In this document: piece by piece, positions 24,893-33,456 of the stretch
Position numbering within the stretch: position 1 is the first letter of the stretch
Layout: each line of letters begins with the position of its first letter
NCBI GenBank assembly: GCA_902363575.1
Contig: CABJAJ010000008.1
Span: 62,001 to 126,000 of the forward strand
Direction of reading: 5' to 3'
Length of the DNA: 64,000 nucleotides
Source: Rikenellaceae bacterium
GTDB lineage: Bacteria > Bacteroidota > Bacteroidia > Bacteroidales > Rikenellaceae
Notes under the pieces: model-generated
What the model was told of the DNA's origin: nothing
The model's input: only the letters and a program-made list of their open reading frames with translations
Database searches by the model: none
Position numbers and translations under genes: made by a program

Positions 24893-26833
24893 ATGACCGG
24901 ATACAACATCGCCCTCGTCGTCCTTATCTGCCTGTGCATCGCCGCAGGGGGCGGGTACCTGCACCTCAGGCGCAGACTGGCGCGCACCCGCTTCGCGGAA
25001 GGGATCGTCCGCGCCATGCCCGACGTCATTTTCCTGGTCGATGACCGGCTCGTGATCCGCGACATAATCAACAACCAGCACAAAACGCTTTCCGCCCCGG
25101 TCTCCTCCCTGATCGGCCGCCCGGTCACGGAGGCCCTCACGCCGGAATCCGCCCGACAGGTGGCCGGCAACATCCGCAGCGCCCTCTCCGACGACAAGGT
25201 GCATACGGACCGTTACGCTGTGCGCCATAAGGCGGGGCCCCGTTATTACGAAGGGCGCTACAAACGGATCGGGCCGAACCTGGTCGTCTGCTTCGAGCGC
25301 GACGTGACCGAGCAGCATATCGACCTCACCACGCTCCAGCAAAGCGAACAATTGCTCAACGCCGTGCTGGACAACATGCCCATGCCGCTGATCGTCAAGG
25401 ACATCGACGACGACCTGAAATACGTATTCTGGAACAAACGGTGCGAGGAGCAGGGAGGCTACACCCGCGAACAGATCATCGGACGCACCGACCTGGAGAT
25501 CTACGGCCGCGAGCGCGGCAGCCGCTACCGCGAAATCGACCGCCGCATCATCTCGGAAAAAGGCTCCTACAAGGGAGAGGAGATCTACACCACGCCCGAC
25601 GGGGTGAAACACGTGTCGATCGTAAACAAGAACGTGGTATCCAACAACCTCCACCATTGGCTCCTGGCCACGCGGTGGGATATCTCCGACCTGATCCGCA
25701 CGCAGGACGAGCTGCTCAGAGCCAAGGAGGAGGTCGAGAAGACGCAGGCGATGAACCAGCTTATCCTCGACCACTCCGACAACGGACTGGTTTTCCTGTC
25801 GCCGGATTTCATCGTCGAGTGGGAAAACGTCGGCAAATACTCCCACCACCCGCGCGCCGCCCGCTATAAAAAAGGGGTCTGCTGCTACCGCAACATCCGC
25901 GACCAGGAGAGCCCCTGTCCGGAGTGCGTGGTCAGGAAAGCCATGCTCTCGGGACAACGGGAGAAGAAATCGGCTTCGCTCGAAGGCATCGACATCGAAA
26001 TGACGGCCACCCCGGTTTTCGACACAGCCGCCGACCGGCACACGCTCAGGGGCGTGGTGCTCAAGTACGAGGACGTCTCGCTCCAGCGGCAGGCCGCGCG
26101 CGAGCTGCAGGCCGCTAAGGAGGCCGCCGAAAAGTCCGACCGGCTCAAGTCGCTCTTCCTCTCCAACATGAGCCATGAAATCCGCACGCCCCTCAACGCC
26201 ATCATCGGATTCAGCGAGCTGCTGGCCCAGACCGACGATCCGCAGGAGCGGCAGGAGTATGCAGGGATCGTCAGCCGCAACAACGAACTGCTGCTCCAGT
26301 TAATCAACGACATCCTCGACCTCTCGAAAATCGAAGCCAACACGCTCGATTTCGTCCTGGCCGAAACCGACGTCAGGGGGCTCATGCGCACGCTCGAACT
26401 CTCCAGCCGCCAGAAATCGCTCCGCCCGGAGGTGGAAATCCGTTTCGTCACCGAGGAGGTGCCCTGCATGCTCCGCACCGACCAAAACCGTTTCATGCAG
26501 TTGATGACCAACCTCCTGGGCAATGCGATGAAATTCACGGAGCAGGGCTCCATCCGTTTCGGCTACGAGCTGCTGCCCGACGGGACGTGGCGCTTCTTCG
26601 TCACCGACACCGGGCGCGGCATCCCCGCCGAAAAGATCGGCGAGGTATTCAAACGCTTCGTCAAACTCGACGCCTTCACCAATGGCACGGGACTCGGGCT
26701 GGCCATCTGCCAGCATATCGTCGAGCGGCTGGGCGGACGCATCGGGGTCGAATCCGAGCAGGGACGGGGCAGCACCTTCTGGTTCACGCTGCCCGGACAG
26801 GAGACGAAGCCCGGAAAGGAAACGGAGGCATAA
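24893..26833 (+). CDS. PAS-domain sensor histidine kinase
   Basis: 646 aa. One membrane helix near the N-terminus (residues 4-22, [16 protein letters not shown]), then three PAS-like modules, then a HisKA domain with [16 protein letters not shown] (phosphorylated His about 428) and an HATPase domain with [16 protein letters not shown] and GTGLGLAI. The third PAS carries a Cys cluster, CC (330-331) and CPEC (342-345), that could bind metal or sense redox state. There is no receiver domain and no response regulator next to it, so its partner is elsewhere. The start was chosen after the -7 box; earlier in-frame ATGs give low-complexity Arg-rich sequence. Confidence 0.88.
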   Translation: MTGYNIALVVLICLCIAAGGGYLHLRRRLARTRFAEGIVRAMPDVIFLVDDRLVIRDIINNQHKTLSAPVSSLIGRPVTEALTPESARQVAGNIRSALSDDKVHTDRYAVRHKAGPRYYEGRYKRIGPNLVVCFERDVTEQHIDLTTLQQSEQLLNAVLDNMPMPLIVKDIDDDLKYVFWNKRCEEQGGYTREQIIGRTDLEIYGRERGSRYREIDRRIISEKGSYKGEEIYTTPDGVKHVSIVNKNVVSNNLHHWLLATRWDISDLIRTQDELLRAKEEVEKTQAMNQLILDHSDNGLVFLSPDFIVEWENVGKYSHHPRAARYKKGVCCYRNIRDQESPCPECVVRKAMLSGQREKKSASLEGIDIEMTATPVFDTAADRHTLRGVVLKYEDVSLQRQAARELQAAKEAAEKSDRLKSLFLSNMSHEIRTPLNAIIGFSELLAQTDDPQERQEYAGIVSRNNELLLQLINDILDLSKIEANTLDFVLAETDVRGLMRTLELSSRQKSLRPEVEIRFVTEEVPCMLRTDQNRFMQLMTNLLGNAMKFTEQGSIRFGYELLPDGTWRFFVTDTGRGIPAEKIGEVFKRFVKLDAFTNGTGLGLAICQHIVERLGGRIGVESEQGRGSTFWFTLPGQETKPGKETEA

Positions 26834-26917
26834 CAGCATCGCGCTGCCCGCAGAGCCGACAGCGATGGTGCGGGAATATCGAATTTACAAAAGGTATGCG
26901 CAGAGCCGTTGGGGTTT

Positions 26918-27013
26918 AACGACCCGTGAACGGCACTTACCTGATCTTAGAAATAAGCGATGTGTACAGTTCGCAGCTGCGCACTTTTCTAAGCGCACCC
27001 TATTCAGGTCGTT
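26918..27013. other. Nested inverted repeat, structured-RNA or cruciform candidate
   Basis: Three nested arm pairs: AACGAC (26918-26923) with GTCGTT (27008-27013), ACCTGA (26939-26944) with TCAGGT (27004-27009), and CTTAGAAA (26946-26953) with TTTCTAAG (26986-26993). No T run or consensus promoter is attached. It lies in a ~1.1-kb stretch without a convincing gene after the sensor kinase (26834-27950). Confidence 0.4.
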
Positions 27014-27100
27014 CCGGAGAGACGACCCGTCTCGGGATTCATTATCCTCCTGCAAATAATCGGATTGTGTACGGCAATTTTTATTATGCCGAAATTTTCT

Positions 27101-27243
27101 TACCTTTGCCGGTGACAAACCCTATGTTAGTTATACCGAACTGACGTTGCCACGATTTCACAATTGGCAACGCAGCGCCCGTTGGGGAGCAATCCCGCGA
27201 ACGGTAAACATACGTCAGTTCAGTCTGTGTAGGGTTTGTCACC
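27101..27243 (+). ncRNA. Structured non-coding RNA candidate
   Basis: A TACCTTTG -7 box (27101-27108) is followed at once by a perfect 14-bp long-range stem, 27111-27124 with 27230-27243 (GGTGACAAACCCTA / TAGGGTTTGTCACC), enclosing a perfect 10-bp stem 27138-27147 with 27212-27221 (GAACTGACGT), a TTGCC/GGCAA hairpin and a CCGTT/AACGG hairpin. A T-rich tract begins 10 bases after the outer stem. The same 3' strand can pair instead with 27267-27282 (16 of 16). The family is not recognised. Confidence 0.55.
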
Positions 27244-27266
27244 TGCGTTGTCATTTTTTTATTTTA

Positions 27267-27282
27267 TGACAAACCCTACACA
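27267..27282 (+). repeat. Third copy of the TGACAAACCCTA element
   Basis: TGACAAACCCTACACA is a direct repeat of the start of the structured RNA (27113-27124 core) and the exact reverse complement of 27226-27241. It therefore competes with the outer stem of the RNA for the same strand. The intervening loop holds the T-rich tract. Confidence 0.6.
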
Positions 27283-27534
27283 ATGCACTTGCCCCGGCAG
27301 TGCACGTCGCAAGGCCAGCCGCAGGCGGTTTCCGCCCTGCAACCTTTCGATTCGTTTTCATCTCCATCCGCCGGATTAGCAAGTAATTGCTAACCAAATT
27401 GTTATTCTCTTTGTTGTGCCCTGTGCATGATAAAGACGGCCACAACTAACCGCTTGTGCGGCTGACCTTTCCTCTGCCTGTCGGGAGGCGTCCGACGGAG
27501 CGGGGCAGGCATTATTTCGGACTGCGCGGCATCG

Positions 27535-27656
27535 TTGGCCGGGGCGGGATTGGCTCGCACGGCTCGCCGTTCCCTTGCTTGCCGGCAGCGATCTGCTTCA
27601 TTGGCCGGGACGGGATTGGCTCGCGTTGCTCGCCGTTCCCTTGCCTGCCGGCGGCG
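27535..27656. repeat. Two 56-bp tandem repeats, 66-bp period
   Basis: 27535-27590 and 27601-27656 both begin TTGGCCGGG-CGGGATTGGCTCGC and end in CTCGCCGTTCCCTTGC-TGCCGGC-GCG, differing at a handful of positions. A weaker partial third copy is near 27466-27490. On the minus strand the period is 22 codons and reads as Arg/Ala/Asn/Pro-rich repeats, but the frame has no ATG, so I do not call a gene. Confidence 0.75.
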
Positions 27657-27661
27657 TCCCT

Positions 27662-27780
27662 GCAAGAGCCGGAAAATGCCGAAAGGCTACTTTTTTATTT
27701 TGGCGTGCAGCTTCGGGTAAACCCGGCTGCTCTCCAAAATAAAAAAGCTGCGACTTCATCGCAGCTTTTCCGGCTCTTGC
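27662..27780 (-). terminator. Nested inverted repeats with a minus-strand terminator, next to the element's left end
   Basis: Perfect 15-bp outer arms (27662-27676 with 27766-27780) enclose a perfect 14-bp arm pair (27690-27703 with 27734-27747) with its own inner GCAGC/GCTGC and CGGGT/ACCCG stems, and a second hairpin AGCTGCGA/TCGCAGCT (27746-27766). Read on the minus strand that hairpin is followed by TTTTTTATTTT, a good intrinsic terminator. The outer right arm ends in the first two bases of the attachment core. Confidence 0.6.
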
Positions 27781-27791
27781 GGAGAGAGAGG
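27779..27791 (+). other. attL core of the integrative mobilizable element
   Basis: GCGGAGAGAGAGG matches 12 of 13 bases of the tRNA-Ser 3' end at 40348-40360. On the complementary strand it reads CCTCTCTCTCCGC, one base from the 13-bp core I recall for NBU2 (CCTGTCTCTCCGC). The integrase gene starts 160 bases inside. Confidence 0.75.
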
Positions 27792-27950
27792 CTCTTGAAC
27801 CTTTGCTATCTCAAAATATCACACAATTGCAAATACCTATTAATAACCAACTTATTACAATCATAATTAAATCTAAATATTATCGAATATCGCTCGCTAT
27901 TTCAATTTTTGGGTGTATATTTGGGTGCGGAATTTCAAATACACCCAGTC

Positions 27951-29234
27951 ATGAACATCAAACGAAACATCATTTTTGCACCTGAAAGCCGCAAAAAGAA
28001 CGGCGTTCCAATCGTGGAGAACGTACCCATCCGTATGCGTGTCATATACGCAAGCCATCGCATCGAGTTTACAACCGGCTACCGCATTGATATAGCCAAG
28101 TGGGATGCAGACAAGCAGCGTGTAAAGAACGGATGTACCAATAAATTAAAGCAAAGCGCATCCGAAATCAATGCGGATTTGCTAAGATACTATGCCGAAA
28201 TTCAAAACGTATTCAAAGAATTTGAGGTACAGGAAACCATGCCGACCACCCAACAGTTAAAAGATGCGTTCAATCTGAAAATGAAAAATAACAACGAGGA
28301 GCAGCAGGAAGATACTAAAATAAGTTTTTGGGAGATATTTGATGAGTTTGTCAAGGAATGTGGCAATCAGAACAACTGGACAGAATCCACATACGAAAAA
28401 TTTGCAGCCGTAAAAAATCACCTGAAAGAGTTCAAAGAAGATGTGACTTTTGAGTATTTCGATGAGTTCGGACTAAACGAGTATGTAAACTTCCTGCGTG
28501 ACAAAAAAGACATGAGAAACAGTACCATCGGCAAACAGATAGGATTTCTCAAATGGTTCCTGCGATGGAGCTTCAAAAAGGGATATAATCAAAACATTGC
28601 ATACGATACATTTAAACCGAAATTGAAAACCACCTCAAAGAAGGTAATCTTTCTGACATGGGACGAATTGAATAGATTGAAAGATTATCAGATACCCAAA
28701 GACAAACAATATCTGGAACGTGTCAGGGATGTTTTCCTGTTCTGTTGTTTCACAAGTCTAAGGTATTCAGATGTCCGTAACTTGAAGCGAAGTGATGTCA
28801 AATCCGACCACATAGAAGTTACTACCGTCAAAACGGCAGACAGCCTAAACATTGAACTGAACAAATACAGCAAAGCCATACTTGAAAAATACAAGGACAT
28901 TCACTTTGAGAACAACATGGCACTGCCCGTTATCAGCAATCAGAAAATGAACGATTATTTGAAAGAACTGGGGGAACTCGCAGAAATCAACGAGCCTGTA
29001 CGGGAAACCTACTACAAAGGAAATGAGCGTATAGATGAAGTGACACCCAAATACGCATTGCTCAGTACCCATGCAGGAAGACGAACTTTCATCTGCAATG
29101 CCTTGGCTCTCGGCATCCCGGCACAGGTTGTAATGAAATGGACGGGACACAGCGATTATAAAGCCATGAAACCTTACATTGACATCGCAGATGACATTAA
29201 GGCAAATGCAATGAATAAATTCAACCAACTATAA
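27951..29234 (+). CDS. Tyrosine recombinase (integrase) of the element
   Basis: 427 aa from the ATG at 27951. N-terminal arm-binding domain, core-binding SAM-like domain (about 110-215), and catalytic domain with Arg in CFTSLRYSDVRNL, HAGRRTF (His-x-x-Arg), TGHSDYKAM (second His) and nucleophilic Tyr in KPYIDIA. Integrates and excises the element at tRNA-Ser. Short GGGTG direct repeats just upstream (27911-27927) and ACACCC repeats near the right end could be arm sites. It is A+T-richer than host genes. Confidence 0.92.
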   Translation: MNIKRNIIFAPESRKKNGVPIVENVPIRMRVIYASHRIEFTTGYRIDIAKWDADKQRVKNGCTNKLKQSASEINADLLRYYAEIQNVFKEFEVQETMPTTQQLKDAFNLKMKNNNEEQQEDTKISFWEIFDEFVKECGNQNNWTESTYEKFAAVKNHLKEFKEDVTFEYFDEFGLNEYVNFLRDKKDMRNSTIGKQIGFLKWFLRWSFKKGYNQNIAYDTFKPKLKTTSKKVIFLTWDELNRLKDYQIPKDKQYLERVRDVFLFCCFTSLRYSDVRNLKRSDVKSDHIEVTTVKTADSLNIELNKYSKAILEKYKDIHFENNMALPVISNQKMNDYLKELGELAEINEPVRETYYKGNERIDEVTPKYALLSTHAGRRTFICNALALGIPAQVVMKWTGHSDYKAMKPYIDIADDIKANAMNKFNQL

Positions 29235-29274
29235 AAACAATCAGCAAGTTTCATGGTATGCCTGTTATTGGGCT

Positions 29275-29282
29275 TATCTTTG
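29275..29282 (+). promoter_or_regulatory. -7 box of the DUF1016 cassette
   Basis: TATCTTTG, 21 bases before the DUF1016 start, so the two-gene cassette has its own promoter separate from int. Confidence 0.6.
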
Positions 29283-29303
29283 TAACTTTCAATACATACA
29301 ACA

Positions 29304-30599
29304 ATGAGCAACAACGATAACAACATAGAGAAAAGAAGTTTCGAGGCTTTCGTCAATGCCATCGGCTCGGAAATAGAGCAGGCGCAAGTCCGGCTCATCA
29401 GTGCAGCCAATGCGCAGATGCTGTTCCACTACTGGAAGATGGGCAATTACATATTGTACCACCAGAACCGACAAGGCTGGGGCGGCAAGGTCATCAAGAG
29501 ACTGGCGCAGGCGATACGGTTCAGTTATCCCGAAAAGAAAGGATATTCGGTCAGGAACTTGGCTTATATGTGCCAGTTCGCACGCTCCTATCCATTGGGC
29601 GCATTACGGAGTTTTATAGAAACCGATACGAAATTACTTACTCCAAGTGTGCAGAAAATCACGGATGAACTTCAAAGCCTGAACAATATGACATTTGCGC
29701 AAGAGCCTCTTGCGCAAATTCAATCTTCAGACAACAAGGAAGTTGCAATTGTGCAAGAACCTCTTGCACAAATTCAGGATGTAGCCCAAACAGTCGCTGC
29801 CGCTTACCAAATAGCGATTGAGGACATAGAAAAACTGTTCCTGGCATCACCTGTTGCAAGAATCAATTGGGCAAGCCATGTGATTCTGCTGAACAGTTCC
29901 CTTCCGTTGGGTGTCGATTACTGGTATATGAAGCAATCCGTGGAAATGGGTTGGAGCAGTAATACTCTTAAAACGCAGATTGAAAGCAAATTGTACGAAA
30001 GGCAAATCAACAGCCACAAGGTCAATAATTTTACCGCCACGCTTCCTGTGCCCCAAAGCGACCTTGCCAACTACCTGTTGAAAGACCCGTATATCTTTGA
30101 CTTGGCGGGAGCCAAAGAACGTGCGGACGAAAGGGACATAGAGGAACAACTGGTGAAGCACGTCACCCGTTACCTGTTGGAAATGGGCAACGGATTCGCC
30201 TTTGTCGCAAGGCAGAAGCATTTCCAGATTGGCGACAGCGATTTCTATGCCGACCTAATCCTGTATAACATAAAACTCCATGCCTATGTGGTCGTGGAAC
30301 TGAAAGCTACCCCGTTCAAACCGGAATACGCCGGGCAGTTGAACTTCTACATCAATGTGGTGGACGACAAACTTAGGGGAGAGAATGACAACAAGACCAT
30401 CGGGCTGCTGTTGTGCAAAGGCAAGGATGAGATTGTCGCACAATATGCGCTGACCGGCTATGACCAGCCTATCGGCATCAGCGATTATCAGCTCAGCAAG
30501 GCTGTGCCGGAAAACCTGAAATCGGCACTGCCGAGCATAGAACAGGTGGAAGAAGAACTGACGATGCTTCTTGACAATGAAAAGAACAGACAAAAGTAG
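29304..30599 (+). CDS. DUF1016 (YhcG-type) PDDEXK nuclease
   Basis: 431 aa. N-terminal DUF1016 domain (ARLISAANAQMLFHYWKMGNYI-like start, VIKRLAQAIRFSYPEKKGYSVRNLAYM) and a C-terminal PD-(D/E)xK nuclease domain with DSDFYADLILYN and VVVELKA, which supply the Asp and Glu-x-Lys catalytic residues. The linker has a duplicated EPLAQIQ segment encoded by hairpin-forming DNA. Family members appear in restriction-modification or defence settings and in mobile elements. It forms a cassette with the next gene, bounded by a promoter and a terminator, and is not part of the standard NBU core. Confidence 0.85.
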   Translation: MSNNDNNIEKRSFEAFVNAIGSEIEQAQVRLISAANAQMLFHYWKMGNYILYHQNRQGWGGKVIKRLAQAIRFSYPEKKGYSVRNLAYMCQFARSYPLGALRSFIETDTKLLTPSVQKITDELQSLNNMTFAQEPLAQIQSSDNKEVAIVQEPLAQIQDVAQTVAAAYQIAIEDIEKLFLASPVARINWASHVILLNSSLPLGVDYWYMKQSVEMGWSSNTLKTQIESKLYERQINSHKVNNFTATLPVPQSDLANYLLKDPYIFDLAGAKERADERDIEEQLVKHVTRYLLEMGNGFAFVARQKHFQIGDSDFYADLILYNIKLHAYVVVELKATPFKPEYAGQLNFYINVVDDKLRGENDNKTIGLLLCKGKDEIVAQYALTGYDQPIGISDYQLSKAVPENLKSALPSIEQVEEELTMLLDNEKNRQK

Positions 30600-30606
30600 G
30601 ACACCT

Positions 30607-31626
30607 ATGGCAGACAATATACAGACGATGATTCCCCGATACGGGGAACTCAACAGAATATACAGGGACTATATGGACAACAGCACTTTTTCTTTTGACA
30701 GGCAAAAATTCATTTCCGATTTCTGTCAGCAGTACAATGACATGAAATCTTTTGAAGCCGCCATCCTTGAACTGGTGCTTGACAGGCAAAAAGAACAATA
30801 CACCCTGATACTCAACAGCCTGAAAACTGAAATAGAAAAGAGCATACAGGCTTATGAAACACGCCCCATAAGTAACAGTGCCATAGAGCGTGTCTGCCAT
30901 CAGCACATGGAAAGGTATTCCCTTGAAATTGAAGCCCAGCTGGATGTCACAAGAAGTCTGAACAAGCCGCTGAATGAAGCCAACAACAGGTATGATTCCA
31001 TTGGCTACCGGGAACATACTGCCGAAGAGGAAAAACAGGCAGAAAAAGAATATGAACGCTGCAAGGCTGAATATGACAGGGAAAAAGCCAGACTGAACGA
31101 ACTCTATGACCTGCAAAAGGCTGCAAGAAATGAGGCATTCCAATATATGAAGAACCGTTGTGCGGACATATACCGCCAAAGCTGTCTTTTTCTGGATATA
31201 TTGAAGAAATACATTCCTGACGGGAAACGACAGGACGAGCCGGGCAAACCGGTCAGCCAGCAGGAAACAACAACGGAACGACACGAATACTTCAGCATGA
31301 AATTACTTTCGCTCATTCATGAGGTATGTGTGGGAGAACAGTTCGAAGAAATTTCCGCACCGGATTTCTATGCCAACATGAACCTGCACCCCTGCAACTG
31401 CAAGCTGAAAACCAAACCGAGAGAGAAGATACGTGTATGTTATCTGATATTCCTCATGAGCGAAAAGCTCCCCAAACAGGACAGGGACAAATGGAAAGCC
31501 GGAATACTGAAACTGCTGGATATTGATGACAGCTACTACAAGTCAAAGTACAAGGAGCCAGTTTCTGATTTCCCCAGTGACAGCAACCAGAATTTCGCCA
31601 AGGAAATGGAACATATATTCAGATAA
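30607..31626 (+). CDS. Coiled-coil protein of unknown function, partner of the DUF1016 nuclease
   Basis: 339 aa from the ATG at 30607 (a further in-frame ATG at 30571 would overlap the nuclease gene). Mostly charged helix, with a long coiled coil around residues 125-185 (AEEEKQAEKEYERCKAEYDR), then a C-terminal globular half with CNCK and repeated aromatic positions. It has no membrane segment. The 7-base spacing and the shared terminator suggest co-expression and possibly a complex with the nuclease. I do not recognise the family. Confidence 0.6.
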   Translation: MADNIQTMIPRYGELNRIYRDYMDNSTFSFDRQKFISDFCQQYNDMKSFEAAILELVLDRQKEQYTLILNSLKTEIEKSIQAYETRPISNSAIERVCHQHMERYSLEIEAQLDVTRSLNKPLNEANNRYDSIGYREHTAEEEKQAEKEYERCKAEYDREKARLNELYDLQKAARNEAFQYMKNRCADIYRQSCLFLDILKKYIPDGKRQDEPGKPVSQQETTTERHEYFSMKLLSLIHEVCVGEQFEEISAPDFYANMNLHPCNCKLKTKPREKIRVCYLIFLMSEKLPKQDRDKWKAGILKLLDIDDSYYKSKYKEPVSDFPSDSNQNFAKEMEHIFR

Positions 31627-31665
31627 TCCGTGATATATCCTGATTCTTTACGAAAGTTCCACTTT

Positions 31666-31698
31666 TACCACTCAAATTAATTTTTGAGTGGTATTTTT
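31666..31698 (+). terminator. Terminator of the DUF1016 cassette
   Basis: TACCACTCAAA (31666-31676) pairs with TTTGAGTGGTA (31683-31693), followed by TTTTT: an 11-bp stem with a T run. Confidence 0.88.
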
Positions 31699-31772
31699 AT
31701 TTTCTGATATTCAATAAGATACAACGAAATTCGGATTATATCATCCCCATCCTTACCACCCGTATCCATATC

Positions 31773-31780
31773 TAATTTTG
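31773..31780 (+). promoter_or_regulatory. -7 box of the DUF3853/ATPase/primase unit
   Basis: TAATTTTG fits TAnnTTTG and gives a leader of about 60 bases before the DUF3853 start. No clear -33 box. Confidence 0.5.
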
Positions 31781-31849
31781 CATCGTTCGAGAACAGAAAT
31801 AACAGCCAGTGCGCAGGGCTGATTGTTTAACGACTAATTAGATTGGACT

Positions 31850-32158
31850 ATGACAAATATCCAAGAATTATTATCCAAACCCGTCTGGCAGATGACAGGC
31901 GAAGAGTTCATCATGTTAAGCAGGCACGCATCCGGTCAGCCGGAAGCGCAGCCGCAGCCCGTAACGGACACAGGCAGGAAGTATGTGTACGGAATACTCG
32001 GCATAGCCAAGCTGTTCGGGTGCAGCCTGCCTACCGCCAACCGCATAAAGAAAAGCGGAAAGATAGACAAGGCCATCACCCAGATAGGGCGCAAGATTAT
32101 CGTGGACGCGGAACTTGCCCTTGAACTGGCAGGGAAGAAAACAGGCGGACGCAAGTAA
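31850..32158 (+). CDS. DUF3853 helix-turn-helix protein
   Basis: 102 aa. A short N-terminal tail with PVWQMTGEEFIML, then a MerR/excisionase-type winged helix: YGILGIAKLFGCSLPTANRI followed by KSGKIDKAITQIGRKIIVDAE. Small proteins of this type lie upstream of the replication/mobilization genes in Bacteroides mobilizable elements and may act as excisionase or regulator. It is 14 bases before the ATPase gene. Confidence 0.8.
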   Translation: MTNIQELLSKPVWQMTGEEFIMLSRHASGQPEAQPQPVTDTGRKYVYGILGIAKLFGCSLPTANRIKKSGKIDKAITQIGRKIIVDAELALELAGKKTGGRK

Positions 32159-32172
32159 CGGGAGGAATCACT

Positions 32173-33249
32173 ATGGACTATATGAAAGACATCCGGGAAA
32201 TATCGGACGAACAGGCGGTAATCCTCTGGCAAGCCTCACGGCTGAGCCTGTCGGGAAAATACGAGAAAGCCCCTGAAATCCTCAGTGTGAAAGGTTCCGT
32301 TATCGGCACGTTGGGAAATTTCAGCGCATCCATCGGCAAAGCCAAAAGCAAGAAGACATTCAATGTGTCGGCTATCGTGGCGGCGGCATTGAAAAACGGT
32401 ACGGTGCTCAGGTATGCGGCTGAACTTCCCGAAGCCAAACGGAAAGTGCTTTATGTGGATACGGAGCAAAGCCCCCACCACTGTCTGAATGTGATGGAGC
32501 GCATCATGCGTATGGCAGGGCTGCCCGATGACAGGGACAACGAAAACCTTGAATTCCTTGCCCTGCGGAAGTACACGCCGGAGCAGCGCATAAGGATTGT
32601 CGAACAGGCAATCTACCATACGCCAAACCTTGGTCTGGTGATAATAGACGGCATCCGTGACATGGTATATGACATCAACAGCCCCAGTGAATCGACACGC
32701 ATCATATCAAAGCTGATGCAGTGGACGGACGACAGGCAGATACATATCCACACGATACTCCATCAGAACAAGGGGGATGAGAACGCAAGGGGACATATCG
32801 GCACGGAGCTGAACAACAAGGCTGAAACCGTGCTGCTCGTTGAAAAGGACAAGAGCAACGGGGACATAAGCAAGGTTTCCGCCATGCACATCCGTGCGAT
32901 GGACTTCGAGCCGTTTGCCTTCCGCATCAATGACAGGGCATTGCCTGAACTGATGGAGGACTACCAGACAGAAACCAAAGCACCCGGCAGACCCCAAGGT
33001 GAAAGGTTCGATGCCTGCAAGGACATTTCCGAGCAACAGCACCGGATAGCTCTGGAAGCCGCATTCTCGTTGCAGGACGAGTATGGGTATAAGGAACTGG
33101 GCAAGGCGCTGAAAGAATCGTATGCCTTGGTGGGCATTCCGTTAAGTGACAACAAGCTGGTCAAACTCATCACAGTGTTAAAGAACAAGCGGATGATAGT
33201 GCAGGAAAACGGCAGAAAGTACAGGTACGAACCGGATTTCCACTATTAG
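32173..33249 (+). CDS. AAA ATPase/RepA-like helicase of the element
   Basis: 358 aa. RecA-fold ATPase resembling hexameric RepA/DnaB-type helicases: a degenerate Walker A in IGKAKSKKTFNVSA (about residues 55-70), Walker B-like LGLVIIDGIRDM, and a HQNKGDENARGHIGTEL motif. The C-terminal ~80 residues look like a winged helix (ELGKALKESYALVGIPLSDNKL). Probably unwinds or replicates the excised circular element, together with the primase downstream. Confidence 0.82.
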   Translation: MDYMKDIREISDEQAVILWQASRLSLSGKYEKAPEILSVKGSVIGTLGNFSASIGKAKSKKTFNVSAIVAAALKNGTVLRYAAELPEAKRKVLYVDTEQSPHHCLNVMERIMRMAGLPDDRDNENLEFLALRKYTPEQRIRIVEQAIYHTPNLGLVIIDGIRDMVYDINSPSESTRIISKLMQWTDDRQIHIHTILHQNKGDENARGHIGTELNNKAETVLLVEKDKSNGDISKVSAMHIRAMDFEPFAFRINDRALPELMEDYQTETKAPGRPQGERFDACKDISEQQHRIALEAAFSLQDEYGYKELGKALKESYALVGIPLSDNKLVKLITVLKNKRMIVQENGRKYRYEPDFHY

Positions 33250-33264
33250 CCCAATCCTCGCAAT

Positions 33265-33380
33265 CACTTCACTTTATTCTCCGGGTCTATATATTAGAAT
33301 AAAGCGAAGTGGTTGCAGGAGTGCATCAAACCGCTTCACTTTAAGCCGTATCCTATATATACGACAATAAAGTGAAGTGG
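33265..33380. repeat. Pair of related hairpins, possible replication origin of the element
   Basis: Hairpin 1: 33265-33280 (CACTTCACTTTATTCT) with 33296-33311, 15 of 16 paired. Hairpin 2: 33331-33343 (CCGCTTCACTTTA) with 33368-33380, 12 of 13. The arms share the core CTTCACTTTA, so there are four copies in alternating orientation, around A+T-rich loops containing TATATAT. They lie in the 207-base gap between helicase and primase genes. This fits an iteron- or single-strand-type origin, or else a pair of regulatory hairpins. Confidence 0.55.
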
Positions 33381-33456
33381 TTATACGGCCAGTAACCTAT
33401 ATGAAAAGGTACTGGCGAAAAGAAAAACAAGCAATAAGCGATAAAGACAATCATTT

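Noticed and set aside
27535..27656. CRISPR array
   Set aside because: Only two 56-bp repeats with a 10-base spacer and no cas genes.
27402..27665. 87-codon minus-strand frame with 22-residue repeats
   Set aside because: Only a TTG start, Arg/Ala/Pro low complexity, produced by the 66-bp tandem repeat.
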